A stretch of 64,000 nucleotides of DNA from Vespa crabro (lineage: Eukaryota > Arthropoda > Insecta > Hymenoptera > Vespidae), in NCBI RefSeq assembly GCF_910589235.1, contig NC_060957.1:2395598-2459597 (forward strand), written 5' to 3'. The notes under the pieces were generated by a model. It did no database searches and was not told where the DNA came from. It saw only the letters and a program-made list of their open reading frames with translations. The position numbers were made by a program, and so were the translations under genes. This document shows, one piece after another, positions 1-14,174 of this stretch. Numbering within the stretch: the first letter of the stretch is position 1; each line of letters begins with the position of its first letter.

Positions 1-160
1 ATTATAATTAATATTATTATTTTTATTATTATTCTTGTTATTCTTATTCTTGTTATTACCATTATTATTGTAACTATTGTTATGACTACTCTTGTTATTA
101 TTAACGATATTATTAATCATGTTATTATTATTATTATTCTTGTTATTTTTATTATTATTA

Positions 161-177
161 CACTTACATTATTATTC

Positions 178-222
<45 letters not shown>

Positions 223-854
223 TTGATAATATTGTTCTTGTTATTAATATTATTATTATTATATTTATTAATCTTGTTACTTTTATTAATATTATATCTA
301 TTTTTGTTATTATTATTCTTTTTATTAATAATATTATTAATATTACTATTATTATTGTTATCGTTATAATTAATGTTATTTTTATTGTTATTGTAACTGT
401 TATTGTTATTGTTATTGTTATTGCTATTGTTATTGTTATTGTTATTTTATTGTTATGGTTATTGTTATTAATATTATTGTTACTATTAAAATTAGTATTA
501 TTATTTATATTATTATTCTTGTTATTCTTATTCTTGTTATTACCATTATTATTGTAACTATTGTTATGAGTACTCTTGTTATTATTAATAATATTATTAT
601 TCATGTTATTATTATTATTATTCTTGCTATTTTTATTATTATTACTCTTTCATTATTTTACTTATTATTATTATTATTATTGTTATTATTATTTTTATTA
701 TTATTATTCTTGATAATATTATTCTTGATATTAATCTTATTATTATTATATTTATTATTCTTGTTACTGTTATTAATATTATATCTATTATTGTTATTAT
801 TATTCTTTTTATTAATATTATTATTATTGTTACTATGATTATTGTTATCGATAC
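161..854. repeat. Module Q, copy 1
   Basis: Q runs from CACTTACATTATTATTCGTA through TTATTTTATTG, TTATGGTTATTG, TTACTATTAAAATTAGT, a half-B section with GAGTACTC, then TTTCATTATTTTACTTATT to TATCGATAC. Every Q copy carries TTATTTTATTG, one T short of the common TTATTTTTATTG, which breaks the triplet phase. The end is followed by pure (TTATTG)n at 1000-1084. Confidence 0.9.
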
Positions 855-1195
855 TATTAATGTTATTATTACTGTTATTGTTATTGTTTTTGTTACTGTT
901 ATGGTTATTGTTATTGTTACTGTTATTGTTATTGTTATAGTTATTGTTATTTTTATTGTTATTGTAACTGTTATTGTTATTGTTATCATTATTATTGTAT
1001 TGTTATTGTTATTGTTATTGTTATTGTTATTGTTATTGTTATTGTTATTGTTATTGTTATTGTTATTGTTATTGTTATTGTTATTTTTATTGTTATTGTT
1101 ATTGTTATTGTTATTGTTATTGTTATTGTTATTGTTATTGTTATTGTTATTTTTATTGTTATTGTTATTTTTATTATTATTGTTACTGTTCTTGT

Positions 1196-1287
1196 TATCG
1201 TTAGTATTATAATTATTATTGTTATTATTATTATCATTATTATTATTATTAGTCTTATTATTCCTGTTGATACTATTCCATTTAGTA

Positions 1288-1345
<58 letters not shown>

Positions 1346-1580
1346 TGTTATAATTATTATTATAATAATTATTATGATTATTCTTGTTATTCTAATTCTT
1401 GTTATTACTATTATTATTGTTTTTCTTGTTATGATTATTCTTGTTATTATTATACTTTAAAATATTATTCTTGTTATTATTATTATTAATATTATAATTA
1501 TTATTCTTGTTACTATTATTTTTAGTATATCTATTTTTGTCATTATTATTCTTCTTATTATTATTATTATTATTGATATT
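1196..1580. repeat. Module P, copy 1
   Basis: P is the least repetitive part of the array. It runs from TATCGTTAGTATTAT through the core CTGTTGATACTATTCCATTT, a (TTA)n run, TATTATAATAATTATTATG, CTTGTTATGATTATTC and GTATATCTATT to TTGATATT. This copy reads TTATTCCTG before the core where all others read TTAATCCTG, and TACTTTAAAATATT where others read TTCTTGAAAATATT. It is the most divergent copy. Confidence 0.9.
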
Positions 1581-2007
1581 ATTATTATTGTTATTGTAAA
1601 TGATATTGTTATTATTATTGTTATTGTTATTTTTATTGTTATTGTTATTGTTATTGTTATTGTTATTGTTATTGTTATAGTTATTGTTATTGTTATTGTT
1701 ATTGTTATTGTTATTGTTATTATTATTGATATTGTTATAGTTATTGTTATTTTTATTGTTATTGTAACTGTTATTGTTATTGTTATCATTATTAATGTTA
1801 TTGTTATTGTTATTGTTATTGTTATTGTTATTAATATTATTGTTATTATTATAATTAATATTATTATTTTTATTATTATTCTTGTTATTCTTATTCTTGT
1901 TATTACCATTATTATTGTAACTATTGTTATGACTACTCTTGTTATTATTAATGATATTATTAATCATGTTATTATTATTATTATTCTTGTTATTTTTATT
2001 ATTATTA

Positions 2008-2024
2008 CACTTACATTATTATTC

Positions 2025-2066
<42 letters not shown>

Positions 2067-2700
2067 TTGATAATATTGTTCTTGTTATTAATATTATTAT
2101 TATTATATTTATTAATCTTGTTACTTTTATTAATATTATATCTATTTTTGTTATTATTATTCTTTTTATTCATAATATTATTAATGTTACTATTATTATT
2201 GTTATCGTCATAATTAATGTTATTTTTATTGTTATTGTAACTGTTATTGTTATTATTATTGTTATTGCTATTGTTATTGTTATTGTTATTTTATTGTTAT
2301 GGTTATTGTTATTAATATTATTGTTACTATTAAAATTAGTATTATTATTTATATTATTATTCTTGTTATTCTTATTCTTGTTATTACCATTATTATTGTA
2401 ACTATTGTTATGAGTACTCTTGTTATTATTAATAATATTATTATTCATGTTATTATTATTATTATTCTTGCTATTTTTATTATTATTACTCTTTCATTAT
2501 TTTACTTATTATTATTATTATTATTATTGTTATTATTATTTTTATTATTATTATTCTTGATAATATTATTCTTGATATTAATCTTATTATTATTATATTT
2601 ATTATTCTTGTTACTGTTATTAATATTATATCTATTATTGTTATTATATTCTTTTTATTAATATTATTATTATTGTTACTATGATTATTGTTATCGATAC
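2008..2700. repeat. Module Q, copy 2
   Basis: About 1,846 bp after copy 1. It has TTGTTATCGTCATAATT (C for T) near 2200 and TTATTATATTCTTTTTATT near 2645, where others have TTATTATTATTC. The latter is a second phase break. Confidence 0.9.
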
Positions 2701-2935
2701 TATTAATGTTATTATTACTGTTATTGTTATTGTTATTGTAACTGTTATTGTTATTGTTATCATTATTATTGTATTGTTATTGTTATTGTTTTTGTTATTG
2801 CTATTGTTATTGTTATTGTTATTGTTATTGTTATTTTTATTGTTATTGTTACTGTTACTGTTATTGTTATTTTTATTGTTATTGTTACTGTTACTGTTAT
2901 TGTTATCATTATTATTATTATTGTTATTATTATTC

Positions 2936-2967
<32 letters not shown>

Positions 2968-3014
2968 GTTAATACTCTTTTTATTATTATTCTTGCTATT
3001 GTTATTGTAATTAT

Positions 3015-3166
3015 ACTAGTTATTATGAACCTTGTTATTATATTAATTATTATTATTATTATTGTTATTATTATACGTGTAATTATTATTCTTTTTATTA
3101 TCATTCTTGTTATTATTCTCATAATAATTATTATTATTATCATACTTCCTATTATTATTCTTGTTT

Positions 3167-3199
<33 letters not shown>

Positions 3200-3250
3200 T
3201 TGTTATTATTATTCCCGTTACTACTATTAATATTGGTATTATTATTAATC

Positions 3251-3282
<32 letters not shown>

Positions 3283-3690
3283 CTTGTTACTATTATTATT
3301 AGTATATCTATTATTGTCATTATTATTCTTGTTATTATTATTATTAATATTGATATTATTATAATTGTTATTGTTAATGTTATTGTTATTATTATTGTTA
3401 TTGTTATTGTTATTGTTATTGTTATTGTTATTGTTATTGTTATTGTTATTGTTATTGTTATTGATATTGTTATTGTTATTGTTATTGTTATTGTTATTGT
3501 TATTGTGATTAATATTATTGTTATTATTATAATTAATATTATTATTTTTATTATTATTCCTGTTATTCTTATTCTTGTTATTACCATTATTATTGTAACT
3601 ATTGTTATGACTATTCTTGTTATAATTAATAATATTATTATTCATGTTATTATTATTATTATTATTGTTATTTTTATTATTATTACTCTT

Positions 3691-3783
<93 letters not shown>

Positions 3784-4201
3784 TTTATAATATTATTCTT
3801 GTTTTTAATATTATTATTATTATATTTATTATTCTTGTTACTTTTACTAATATTATATCTATTTTTGTTATTATTATTCTTTTTATTAATATTATTATTA
3901 TTGTTACTATTATTATTGTTATCGTTATTATTATTGTTATTATTATTGTTATTGTTATTGTTTTTGTTACTGTTATTGTTATTGTTATTGTTATTGTTAT
4001 TGTTTTTATTATTGTTATTGTTATTGTTATTATTACTGTTATTGTTATTGTTATTGTTATTTTTATTGTTATTGTTACTGTTACTGTTATTGTTATCATT
4101 ATTATTATTATTGTTATTATTATTCTTGTTATTATTATTATTATTATTAATATTGTTAATTCTATTTTTATTATTATTCTTGCTATTGTTATTGTAATTA
4201 T
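3015..4201. repeat. Satellite unit 1, family a (1187 bp)
   Basis: First unit opened by the landmark and first member of the first a-b-c-d round. It has CATACTTCC, the CCCGTTACTACT box followed by AATATTGGTATT, and a (TTATTG)n run broken once by TTGATATTG near 3460. Half B has the GACTATTC variant, and then 90 bp of pure (ATT)n at 3693-3782. It has neither P nor Q. Its partners are units 5 and 13, both 3 bp shorter. Confidence 0.9.
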
Positions 4202-4831
4202 ACTAGTTATTATGAACCTTGTTATTATATTTATTATTATTATTATTATTGTTATTATTATACGTGTAATTATTATTCTTGTTATTATCATTCTTGTTAT
4301 TATTCTCCTAATAATTATTATTATTTTCATACTTCCTATTATTATTCTTGTTCTTATTATTATTATTATTATTATTATTCTTGTTATTATTATTCCCGAA
4401 ACTACTATTAATATTGCTATTATTATTAATCTTGTTATTATTATTATTATTATTATTCTTGTTACTATTATTATTAGTATATCTATTTTTGTCATTATTA
4501 TTCTTGTTATTATTATTATTATTATCGATATTATTATTATTGTTATTGTTATTGTTATTGTTATTGTTATTGTTATTGTTATTGTTATTGTTATTGTTAT
4601 TGTTATTGTTATTGTTATTGTTATTAATATTATTGTTATTATTCTTGTTATTCTTATTCTTGTTATTACCATTATTATTGTAACTATTGTTATGACTACT
4701 CTTGTTATTATTAATAATATTATTAATCATGTTATTATTATTATTATTCTTGTTATTTTTATTATTATTACTCTTACATTATTATTCGTATTATTATTAT
4801 TATTATTTTTATTATTATTATTATTATTATA

Positions 4832-4874
<43 letters not shown>

Positions 4875-5223
4875 TTGATAATATTATTCTTGTTACTTTT
4901 ATTAATATTATATCTATTTATGTTATTATTATTAATCTTTTTATTATTGTTATTATTATTATTGTTATCGTTATTATTATTGTTATTATTATTGTTATTG
5001 TTATTGTTTTTGTTACTGTTATTGTTATTGTTATTGTTATTGTTTTTGTTATTGTTATTGTTATTGTTATTGTTATTGTTATTTTTATTGTTATTGTTAC
5101 TGTTACTGTTATTGTAATCATTATTATTATTATTGTTATTATTATTCTTGTTATTATTATTGTTATTATTATTATTGTTCATACTCTTTTTATTATTATT
5201 CTTTCTATTGTTATTGTAATTAT
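4202..5223. repeat. Satellite unit 2, family b (1022 bp)
   Basis: The box is CCCGAAACTACT and the second landmark is CTCCTAATAATT, a C-for-A change shared with units 6 and 17. ATCGATATT precedes the hexamer run. Half B carries a CTCTTACATT..TTCGTA mark at 4781-4800, which is otherwise the start of module Q, but no Q follows. This looks like a recombinant half B. It is 39 bp shorter than its counterpart unit 6. Confidence 0.9.
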
Positions 5224-5802
5224 ACTAGTTACTATGAACCTTGTTATTATATTAATTATTATTATTATTATTGTTATTATTATACGTGTAATTATTATTC
5301 TTGTTATTATCATTCTTGTTATTATTCTCATAATAATTATTATTATTATCATACTTCCTATTATTATTCTTGTTCTTATTATTATTATTATTATTATTAT
5401 TATTCTTGTTATTATTATTCCCGTCACTACTATTAATATTGCTATTATTATTAATCTTGTTATTATTATTATTATTATTATTATATTTCTTGTTACTATT
5501 ATTATTAGTATATCTATTTTTGTCATTATTATTCTTGTTATTATTATTATTAATATTGATATTATTATAATTGTTATTGTTAATGTTATTGTTATTATTA
5601 TTGTTATTGCTATTGTTATTGTTATTGTTATTGTTATTGTTATTGTTATTGTTATTGTTATTTTTATTGTTATTGTTATTGTTATTGTTATTGTTATTGT
5701 TATTGTTATTGTTATTGTTATTGTTATTGTTATTGTTGTTGTTATTGTTATTGTTATTTTTATTGTTATTGTTATTTTTATTGTTATTGTTACTGTTATT
5801 GT

Positions 5803-5894
5803 TATCGTTAGTATTATAATTATTATTGTTATTATTATTATCATTATTATTATTATTAGTCTTATTAATCCTGTTGATACTATTCCATTTAGTA

Positions 5895-5937
<43 letters not shown>

Positions 5938-6175
5938 TCTTGTTATAACTATTATTATAATAATTATTATGTTTATTCTTGTTATTCTAATTCTTGTTAT
6001 TACTATTATTATTGTTTTTCTTGTTATGATTATTCTTATTATTATTATTCTTGAAAATATTATTCTTGTTATTATTATTATTAATATTATAATTATTATT
6101 CTTGTTACTATTATTTTTAGTATATCTATTTTTGTCATTATTATTCTTCTTATTTTTATTATTAATATTGATATT
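5803..6175. repeat. Module P, copy 2 (unit 3)
   Basis: The core is at 5871-5890. TTATAACTATTATTATAATA follows the (TTA)n run; the C is shared with copies 4 and 8, all in family c units. Confidence 0.92.
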
Positions 6176-6641
6176 ATTATTATTGTTATTGTTAATGTTA
6201 TTGTTATTATTATTGTTATTGTTATTTTTATTGTTATTGTTATTGTTATTGTTATTGTTATTGCTATTGTTATTGTTATTGTTATAGTTATTGTTATTGT
6301 TATTGTTATTGTTATTGCTATTGTTATTATTATTGTTATTGTTATAGTTATTGTTATTTTTATTGTTATTGTAACTGTTATTGTTATTGTTATCATTATT
6401 ATTGTTATTGTTATTGTTATTGTTATTGTTATTGTGATTAATATTATTTTTATTATTATAATTAATATTATTATTTTTATTATTATTCTTGTTATTCTTA
6501 TTCTTGTTATTACCATTTTTATTGTAACTATTGTTATGACTATTCTTGTTATAATTAATAACATTATTATTCATGTTATTATTATTATTATTATTGTTAT
6601 TTTTATTATTATTACTCTTTCATTATTATTCTTATTATTAA

Positions 6642-6719
<78 letters not shown>

Positions 6720-7338
6720 GATTATTATTATTATTCTTTATAATATTATTCTTGTTTTTAATATTATTATTATTATATTTATTATTCTTGTTACTTTTAC
6801 TAATATTATATCTATTTTTGTTATTATTATTCTTTTTATTAATATTATTATTATTGTTACTATTATTATTGTTATCGTTATTATTATTGTTATTATTATT
6901 GTTATTGTTATTGTTATTGTTTTTGTTACTGTTATTGTTATTGTTATTGTTATTGTTTTTGTTATTGTTATTGTTATTGTTATTGTTATTGTTATTGTTA
7001 TTGTTAATCTTATTGTTATTGTTATTTTTATTGTTATTGTTATTGTTATTGTTATTGTTATTGTTATTGTTATTGTTATTGTTATTGTTATTGTTATTGT
7101 TATTGTTATTGTTATTGTTATTGTTATTGTTACTGTTATTGTTATTGTTATTGTTATTAATATTATTGTTTTTATTATAATTAATATTATTATTTTTATT
7201 ATTATTCTTGTTATTCTTATTCTTGTTATTACCATTATTATTGTAACTATTGTTATGACTACTCTTGTTATTATTAATAATATTATTAATCATGTTATTA
7301 TTATTATTATTCTTGTTATTTTTAATATTATTACCCTT

Positions 7339-7443
<105 letters not shown>

Positions 7444-7644
7444 TTGATAATATTATTCTTGTTACTTTTATTAATATTATATCTATTTATGTTATTATTA
7501 TTCTTTTTATTAATATTATTATTATTGTTATTATTATTATTGTTATCGTTATTATTATTGTTATTATTATTGTTATTGTTATTGTTTTTGTTACTGTTAT
7601 TGTTATTGTTATTGTTATTGTTTTTGTTATTTTTATTATTATTA

Positions 7645-7661
7645 CACTTACATTATTATTC

Positions 7662-7709
<48 letters not shown>

Positions 7710-8343
7710 TTGAGATATTGTTCTTGTTATTAATATTATTATTATTATATTTATTAATCTTGTTACTTTTATTAATATTATATCTATTTTTGTTATTATT
7801 ATTCTTTTTATTAATAATATTATTAATGTTACTATTATTATTGTTATCGTTATAATTAATGTTATTGTTATTGTTATTGTTATTGTTATTGTTATTCTTA
7901 TTGCTATTGCTATTGTTATTGTTATTGTTATTTTATTGTTATGGTTATTGTTATTAATATTATTGTTACTATTAAAATTAGTATTATTATTTATATTATT
8001 ATTCTTGTTATTCTTATTCTTGTTATTACCATTATTATTGTAACTATTGTTATGAGTACTCTTGTTATTATTAATAATATTATTATTCATGTTATTATTA
8101 TTATTATTCTTGCTATTTTTATTATTATTACTCTTTCATTATTTTACTTATTATTATTATTATTATTATTGTTATTATTATTTTTATTATTATTATTCTT
8201 GATAATATTATTCTTGATATTAATCTTATTATTATTATATTTATTATTCTTGTTACTGTTATTAATATTATATCTATTATTGTTATTATTATTCCTTTTA
8301 TTAATATTATTATTATTGTTACTATGATTATTGTTATCGATAC
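7645..8343. repeat. Module Q, copy 3 (unit 3)
   Basis: It starts directly after TTTTTGTTATTTTTATT, so half B is cut short at the left join. TTCTTGAGATATTG replaces TTCTTGATAATATTG, shared with copies 4-6. TTATTATTATTCCTTTTATT precedes TATCGATAC. Confidence 0.9.
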
Positions 8344-8675
8344 TATTAATGTTATTATTACTGTTATTGTTATTGTTTTTGTTACTGTTATGGTTTATTG
8401 TTATTGTTATTGTTATTGTTATTGTTATTGTTATAGTTATTGTTATTTTTATTGTTATTGTAACTGTTATTGTTATTGTTATCATTATTATTGTATTGTT
8501 ATTGTTATTGTTTTTGTTATTGTTATTGTTATTGTTATTGTTATTGTTATTGTTATTGTTATTTTTATTGTTATTGTTACTGTTACTGTTATTGTTATTG
8601 TTATTGTTATTTTTATTGTTATTGTTACTGTTACTGTTATTGTTATCATTATTATTATTATTGTTATTATTATTC

Positions 8676-8707
<32 letters not shown>

Positions 8708-8754
8708 GTTAATACTCTTTTTATTATTATTCTTGCTATTGTTATTGTAATTAT

Positions 8755-8906
8755 ACTAGTTATTATGAACCATGTTATTATATTAATTATTATTATTATT
8801 ATTGTTATAATTATACGTGTAATTATTATTCTTGTTATTATCATTCTTGTTATTATTCTCATAATAATTATTATTATTATCATACTTCCTATTATTATTC
8901 TTGTTT

Positions 8907-8945
<39 letters not shown>

Positions 8946-8981
8946 CCGTTTCTACTATTAATATTGGTATTATTATTAATC

Positions 8982-9013
<32 letters not shown>

Positions 9014-9605
9014 CTTGTTACTATTATTATTAGTATATCTATTATTGTCATTATTATTCTTGTTATTATTATTATTAATATTGATATTATTATAATTGTT
9101 ATTGTTAATGTTATTGTTATTATTATTGTTATTGTTATTGTTATTGTTATTGTTATTGTTATTGTTATTGTTATTGTTATTGTTATTGATATTGTTATTG
9201 TTATTGTTATTGTTATTGTTATTGTTATTGTTATTGTTATTGTTATTGTTATTGTTATTGTTATTGTTATTGTTATTGTTATTGTTATTGATATTGTTAT
9301 TGTTATTGTTATTGTTATTGTTATTGTTATTGTTATTGTTATTGTTATTGTTATTGTTATTGTTATTGTTATTGTTTTTGTTATTGTTATTTTTATTGTT
9401 ATTGTTATTGTTATTGTTATTGTTATTGTTATTGTTATTGTTATTGTTATTGTTATTGTTATTGTTATTTTTATTGTTATTGTTATTTTTATTGTTATTG
9501 TTACTGTTATTGTTATCGTTAGTATTATAATTATTATTGTTATTATTATTATCATTATTATTATTATTAGTCTTATTAATCCTGTTGATACTATTCCATT
9601 TAGTA

Positions 9606-9648
<43 letters not shown>

Positions 9649-10352
9649 TCTTGTTATAATTATTATTATAATAATTATTATGTTTATTCTTGTTATTCTA
9701 ATTCTTGTTATTACTATTATTATTGTTTTTCTTGTTATGATTATTCTTATTATTATTATTCTTGAAAATATTATTCTTGTTATTATTATTATTAATATTA
9801 TAATTATTATACTTGTTACTATTATTTTTAGTATATCTATTTTTGTCATTATTATTCTTCTTATTTTTATTATTAATATTGATATTATTATTATTGTTAT
9901 TGTTAATGTTATTGTTATTATTATTGTTATTGTTATTTTTATTGTTATTGTTATTGTTATTGTTATTGTTATTGCTATTATTATTGTTATTGTTATAGTT
10001 ATTGTTATTGTTATTGTTATTGTTATTGCTATTGTTATTATTATTGTTATTGTTATAGTTATTGTTATTTTTATTGTTATTGTAACTGTTATTGTTATTG
10101 TTATCATTATTATTGTTATTGTTATTGTTATTGTTATTGTTATTGTGATTAATATTATTTTTATTATTATAATTAATATTATTATTTTTATTATTATTCT
10201 TGTTATTCTTATTCTTGTTATTACTATTATTATTGTAACTATTGTTATGACTATTCTTGTTATAATTAATAATATTATTATTCATGTTATTATTATTATT
10301 ATTATTGTTATTTTTATTATTATTACTCTTTCATTATTATTCTTATTATTAA

Positions 10353-10386
<34 letters not shown>

Positions 10387-10433
10387 GTTAATACTCTTTT
10401 TATTATTATTCTTGCTATTGTTATTGTAATTAT
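8755..10433. repeat. Satellite unit 4, family d with P (1679 bp)
   Basis: The box is CCCGTTTCTACT. The landmark is followed by ATGAACCATG, a variant seen only here and in unit 12. P lies at 9514-9886. Half B is cut short: after CTCTTTCATT and a (TTA)n run it goes straight to TTAATACTC, with no second hexamer run or TATCG site. Unit 12 has the same length and the same truncation 15,977 bp downstream, so the deletion predates that duplication. Confidence 0.9.
9514..9886. repeat. Module P, copy 3 (unit 4)
   Basis: The core is at 9582-9601. It has TTATAATTATT after the (TTA)n run and TTATTATACTTGTTAC in its second half, marks of P copies in family d units. Confidence 0.92.
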
Positions 10434-10585
10434 ACTAGTTATTATGAACCTTGTTATTATATTAATTATTATTATTATTATTGTTATTATTATACGTGTA
10501 ATTATTATTCTTTTTATTATCATTCTTGTTATTATTCTCATAATAATTATTATTATTATCATACTTCCTATTATTATTCTTGTTT

Positions 10586-10618
<33 letters not shown>

Positions 10619-10669
10619 TTGTTATTATTATTCCCGTTACTACTATTAATATTGGTATTATTATTAATC

Positions 10670-10701
<32 letters not shown>

Positions 10702-11109
10702 CTTGTTACTATTATTATTAGTATATCTATTATTGTCATTATTATTCTTGTTATTATTATTATTAATATTGATATTATTATAATTGTTATTGTTAATGTT
10801 ATTGTTATTATTATTGTTATTGTTATTGTTATTGTTATTGTTATTGTTATTGTTATTGTTATTGTTATTGTTATTGTTATTGTTATTGTTATTGTTATTG
10901 TTATTGTTATTGTTATTGTTATTGTGATTAATATTATTGTTATTATTATAATTAATATTATTATTTTTATTATTATTCCTGTTATTCTTATTCTTGTTAT
11001 TACCATTATTATTGTAACTATTGTTATGACTATTCTTGTTATAATTAATAATATTATTATTCATGTTATTATTATTATTATTATTGTTATTTTTATTATT
11101 ATTACTCTT

Positions 11110-11199
<90 letters not shown>

Positions 11200-11617
11200 T
11201 TTATAATATTATTCTTGTTTTTAATATTATTATTATTATATTTATTATTCTTGTTACTTTTACTAATATTATATCTATTTTTGTTATTATTATTCTTTTT
11301 ATTAATATTATTATTATTGTTACTATTATTATTGTTATCGTTATTATTATTGTTATTATTATTGTTATTGTTATTGTTTTTGTTACTGTTATTGTTATTG
11401 TTATTGTTATTGTTATTGTTTTTATTATTGTTATTGTTATTGTTATTATTACTGTTATTGTTATTGTTATTGTTATTTTTATTGTTATTGTTACTGTTAC
11501 TGTTATTGTTATCATTATTATTATTATTGTTATTATTATTCTTGTTATTATTATTATTATTATTATTATTGTTAATTCTATTTTTATTATTATTCTTGCT
11601 ATTGTTATTGTAATTAT
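10434..11617. repeat. Satellite unit 5, family a (1184 bp)
   Basis: Opens the second a-b-c-d round. Its marks are as in unit 1, but the hexamer run of half A is uninterrupted where units 1 and 13 have one TTGATATTG. Pure (ATT)n fills about 11112-11198. It has the same length as unit 13. Confidence 0.9.
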
Positions 11618-12221
11618 ACTAGTTATTATGAACCTTGTTATTATATTTATTATTATTATTATTATTGTTATTATTATACGTGTAATTATTATTCTTGTTA
11701 TTATCATTCTTGTTATTATTCTCCTAATAATTATTATTATTTTCATACTTCCTATTATTATTCTTGTTCTTATTATTATTATTATTATTATTATTCTTGT
11801 TATTATTATTCCCGAAACTACTATTAATATTGCTATTATTATTAATCTTGTTATTATTTTTATTATTATTATTCTTGTTACTATTATTATTAGTATATCT
11901 ATTTTTGTCATTATTATTCTTGTTATTATTATTATTATTATCGATATTATTATTATTGTTATTGTTATTGTTATTGTTATTGTTATTGTTATTGTTATTG
12001 TTATTGTTATTGTTATTGTTATTGTTATTGTTATTGTTATTAATATTATTGTTTTTATTATAATTAATATTATTATTTTTATTATTATTCTTGTTATTCT
12101 TATTCTTGTTATTACCATTATTATTGTAACTATTGTTATGACTACTCTTGTTATTATTAATAATATTATTAATCATGTTATTATTATTATTATTCTTGTT
12201 ATTTTTATTATTATTACTCTT

Positions 12222-12263
<42 letters not shown>

Positions 12264-12268
12264 TTATA

Positions 12269-12320
<52 letters not shown>

Positions 12321-12678
12321 TTGATAATATTATTCTTGTTACTTTTATTAATATTATATCTATTTATGTTATTATTATTCTTTTTTTTAATATTATTATT
12401 ATTGTTATTATTATTATTGTTATCGTTATTATTATTGTTATTATTATTGTTATTGTTATTGTTTTTGTTACTGTTATTGTTATTGTTATTGTTATTGTTT
12501 TTGTTATTGTTATTGTTATTGTTATTGTTATTGTTATTTTTATTGTTATTGTTACTGTTACTGTTATTGTAATCATTATTATTATTATTGTTATTATTAT
12601 TCTTGTTATTATTATTGTTATTATTATTATTGTTCATACTCTTTTTATTATTATTCTTTCTATTGTTATTGTAATTAT
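11618..12678. repeat. Satellite unit 6, family b (1061 bp)
   Basis: The box is CCCGAAACTACT, with CTCCTAATAATT as in unit 2. After CTCTTTCATT there is a (TTA)n run with isolated T and A changes. A run of eight T occurs near 12380, in ATTCTTTTTTTTAATATT, an unusual homopolymer here that is shared with units 14 and 17. The unit closes with TTCATACTC. It has the same length as unit 14. Confidence 0.9.
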
Positions 12679-13257
12679 ACTAGTTACTATGAACCTTGTT
12701 ATTATATTAATTATTATTATTATTATTGTTATTATTATACGTGTAATTATTATTCTTGTTATTATCATTCTTGTTATTATTCTCATAATAATTATTATTA
12801 TTATCATACTTCCTATTATTATTCTTGTTCTTATTATTATTATTATTATTATTATTATTCTTGTTATTATTATTCCCGTCACTACTATTAATATTGCTAT
12901 TATTATTAATCTTGTTATTATTATTATTATTATTATTATATTTCTTGTTACTATTATTATTAGTATATCTATTTTTGTCATTATTATTCTTGTTATTATT
13001 ATTATTAATATTGATATTATTATAATTGTTATTGTTAATGTTATTGTTATTATTATTGTTATTGCTATTGTTATTGTTATTGTTATTGTTATTGTTATTG
13101 TTATTGTTATTGTTATTTTTATTGTTATTGTTATTGTTATTGTTATTGTTATTGTTATTGTTATTGTTATTGTTATTGTTATTGTTATTGTTGTTGTTAT
13201 TGTTATTGTTATTTTTATTGTTATTGTTATTTTTATTGTTATTGTTACTGTTATTGT

Positions 13258-13349
13258 TATCGTTAGTATTATAATTATTATTGTTATTATTATTATCATT
13301 ATTATTATTATTAGTCTTATTAATCCTGTTGATACTATTCCATTTAGTA

Positions 13350-13392
<43 letters not shown>

Positions 13393-13630
13393 TCTTGTTA
13401 TAACTATTATTATAATAATTATTATGTTTATTCTTGTTATTCTAATTCTTGTTATTACTATTATTATTGTTTTTCTTGTTATGATTATTCTTATTATTAT
13501 TATTCTTGAAAATATTATTCTTGTTATTATTATTATTAATATTATAATTATTATTCTTGTTACTATTATTTTTAGTATATCTATTTTTGTCATTATTATT
13601 CTTCTTATTTTTATTATTAATATTGATATT
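13258..13630. repeat. Module P, copy 4 (unit 7)
   Basis: The core is at 13326-13345, exactly 7,455 bp from copy 2, with the same variants. Confidence 0.92.
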
Positions 13631-14096
13631 ATTATTATTGTTATTGTTAATGTTATTGTTATTGTTATTGTTATTGTTATTTTTATTGTTATTGTTATTG
13701 TTATTGTTATTGTTATTGCTATTGTTATTGTTATTGTTATAGTTATTGTTATTGTTATTGTTATTGTTATTGCTATTGTTATTATTATTGTTATTGTTAT
13801 AGTTATTGTTATTTTTATTGTTATTGTAACTGTTATTGTTATTGTTATCATTATTATTGTTATTGTTATTGTTATTGTTATTGTTATTGTGATTAATATT
13901 ATTTTTATTATTATAATTAATATTATTATTTTTATTATTATTCTTGTTATTCTTATTCTTGTTATTACCATTTTTATTGTAACTATTGTTATGACTATTC
14001 TTGTTATAATTAATAACATTATTATTCATGTTATTATTATTATTATTATTGTTATTTTTATTATTATTACTCTTTCATTATTATTCTTATTATTAA

Positions 14097-14174
<78 letters not shown>

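Larger units (their letters stand above)
1..3014. repeat. Partial lead-in of the array, before the first landmark
   Basis: The window opens inside half B of a unit (GTAACTATTG at about 70) and has no TACTAGTTA landmark until 3013. It holds two Q copies about 1,846 bp apart, one P copy between them (1196-1580), and pure (TTATTG)n at 1000-1084. Positions 1 to about 1000 recur at about 1848-2750, so the lead-in is itself a local duplication. The same order of marks recurs near 47.0-48.1 kb, shifted by about 46,965 bp. Open frames here are triplet by-products. Confidence 0.85.

Noticed and set aside
161..854. Q or P as a transposable element
   Set aside because: I find no terminal inverted repeats, target-site duplications, coding capacity or poly-A tail, and copies always sit in the same context within units.
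1392..1967. Asn-rich minus-strand frames resembling prion-like poly-N proteins of Dictyostelium or Plasmodium
   Set aside because: They are the AAN phase of the same triplets. They end wherever the unit phase breaks and do not have constant boundaries.
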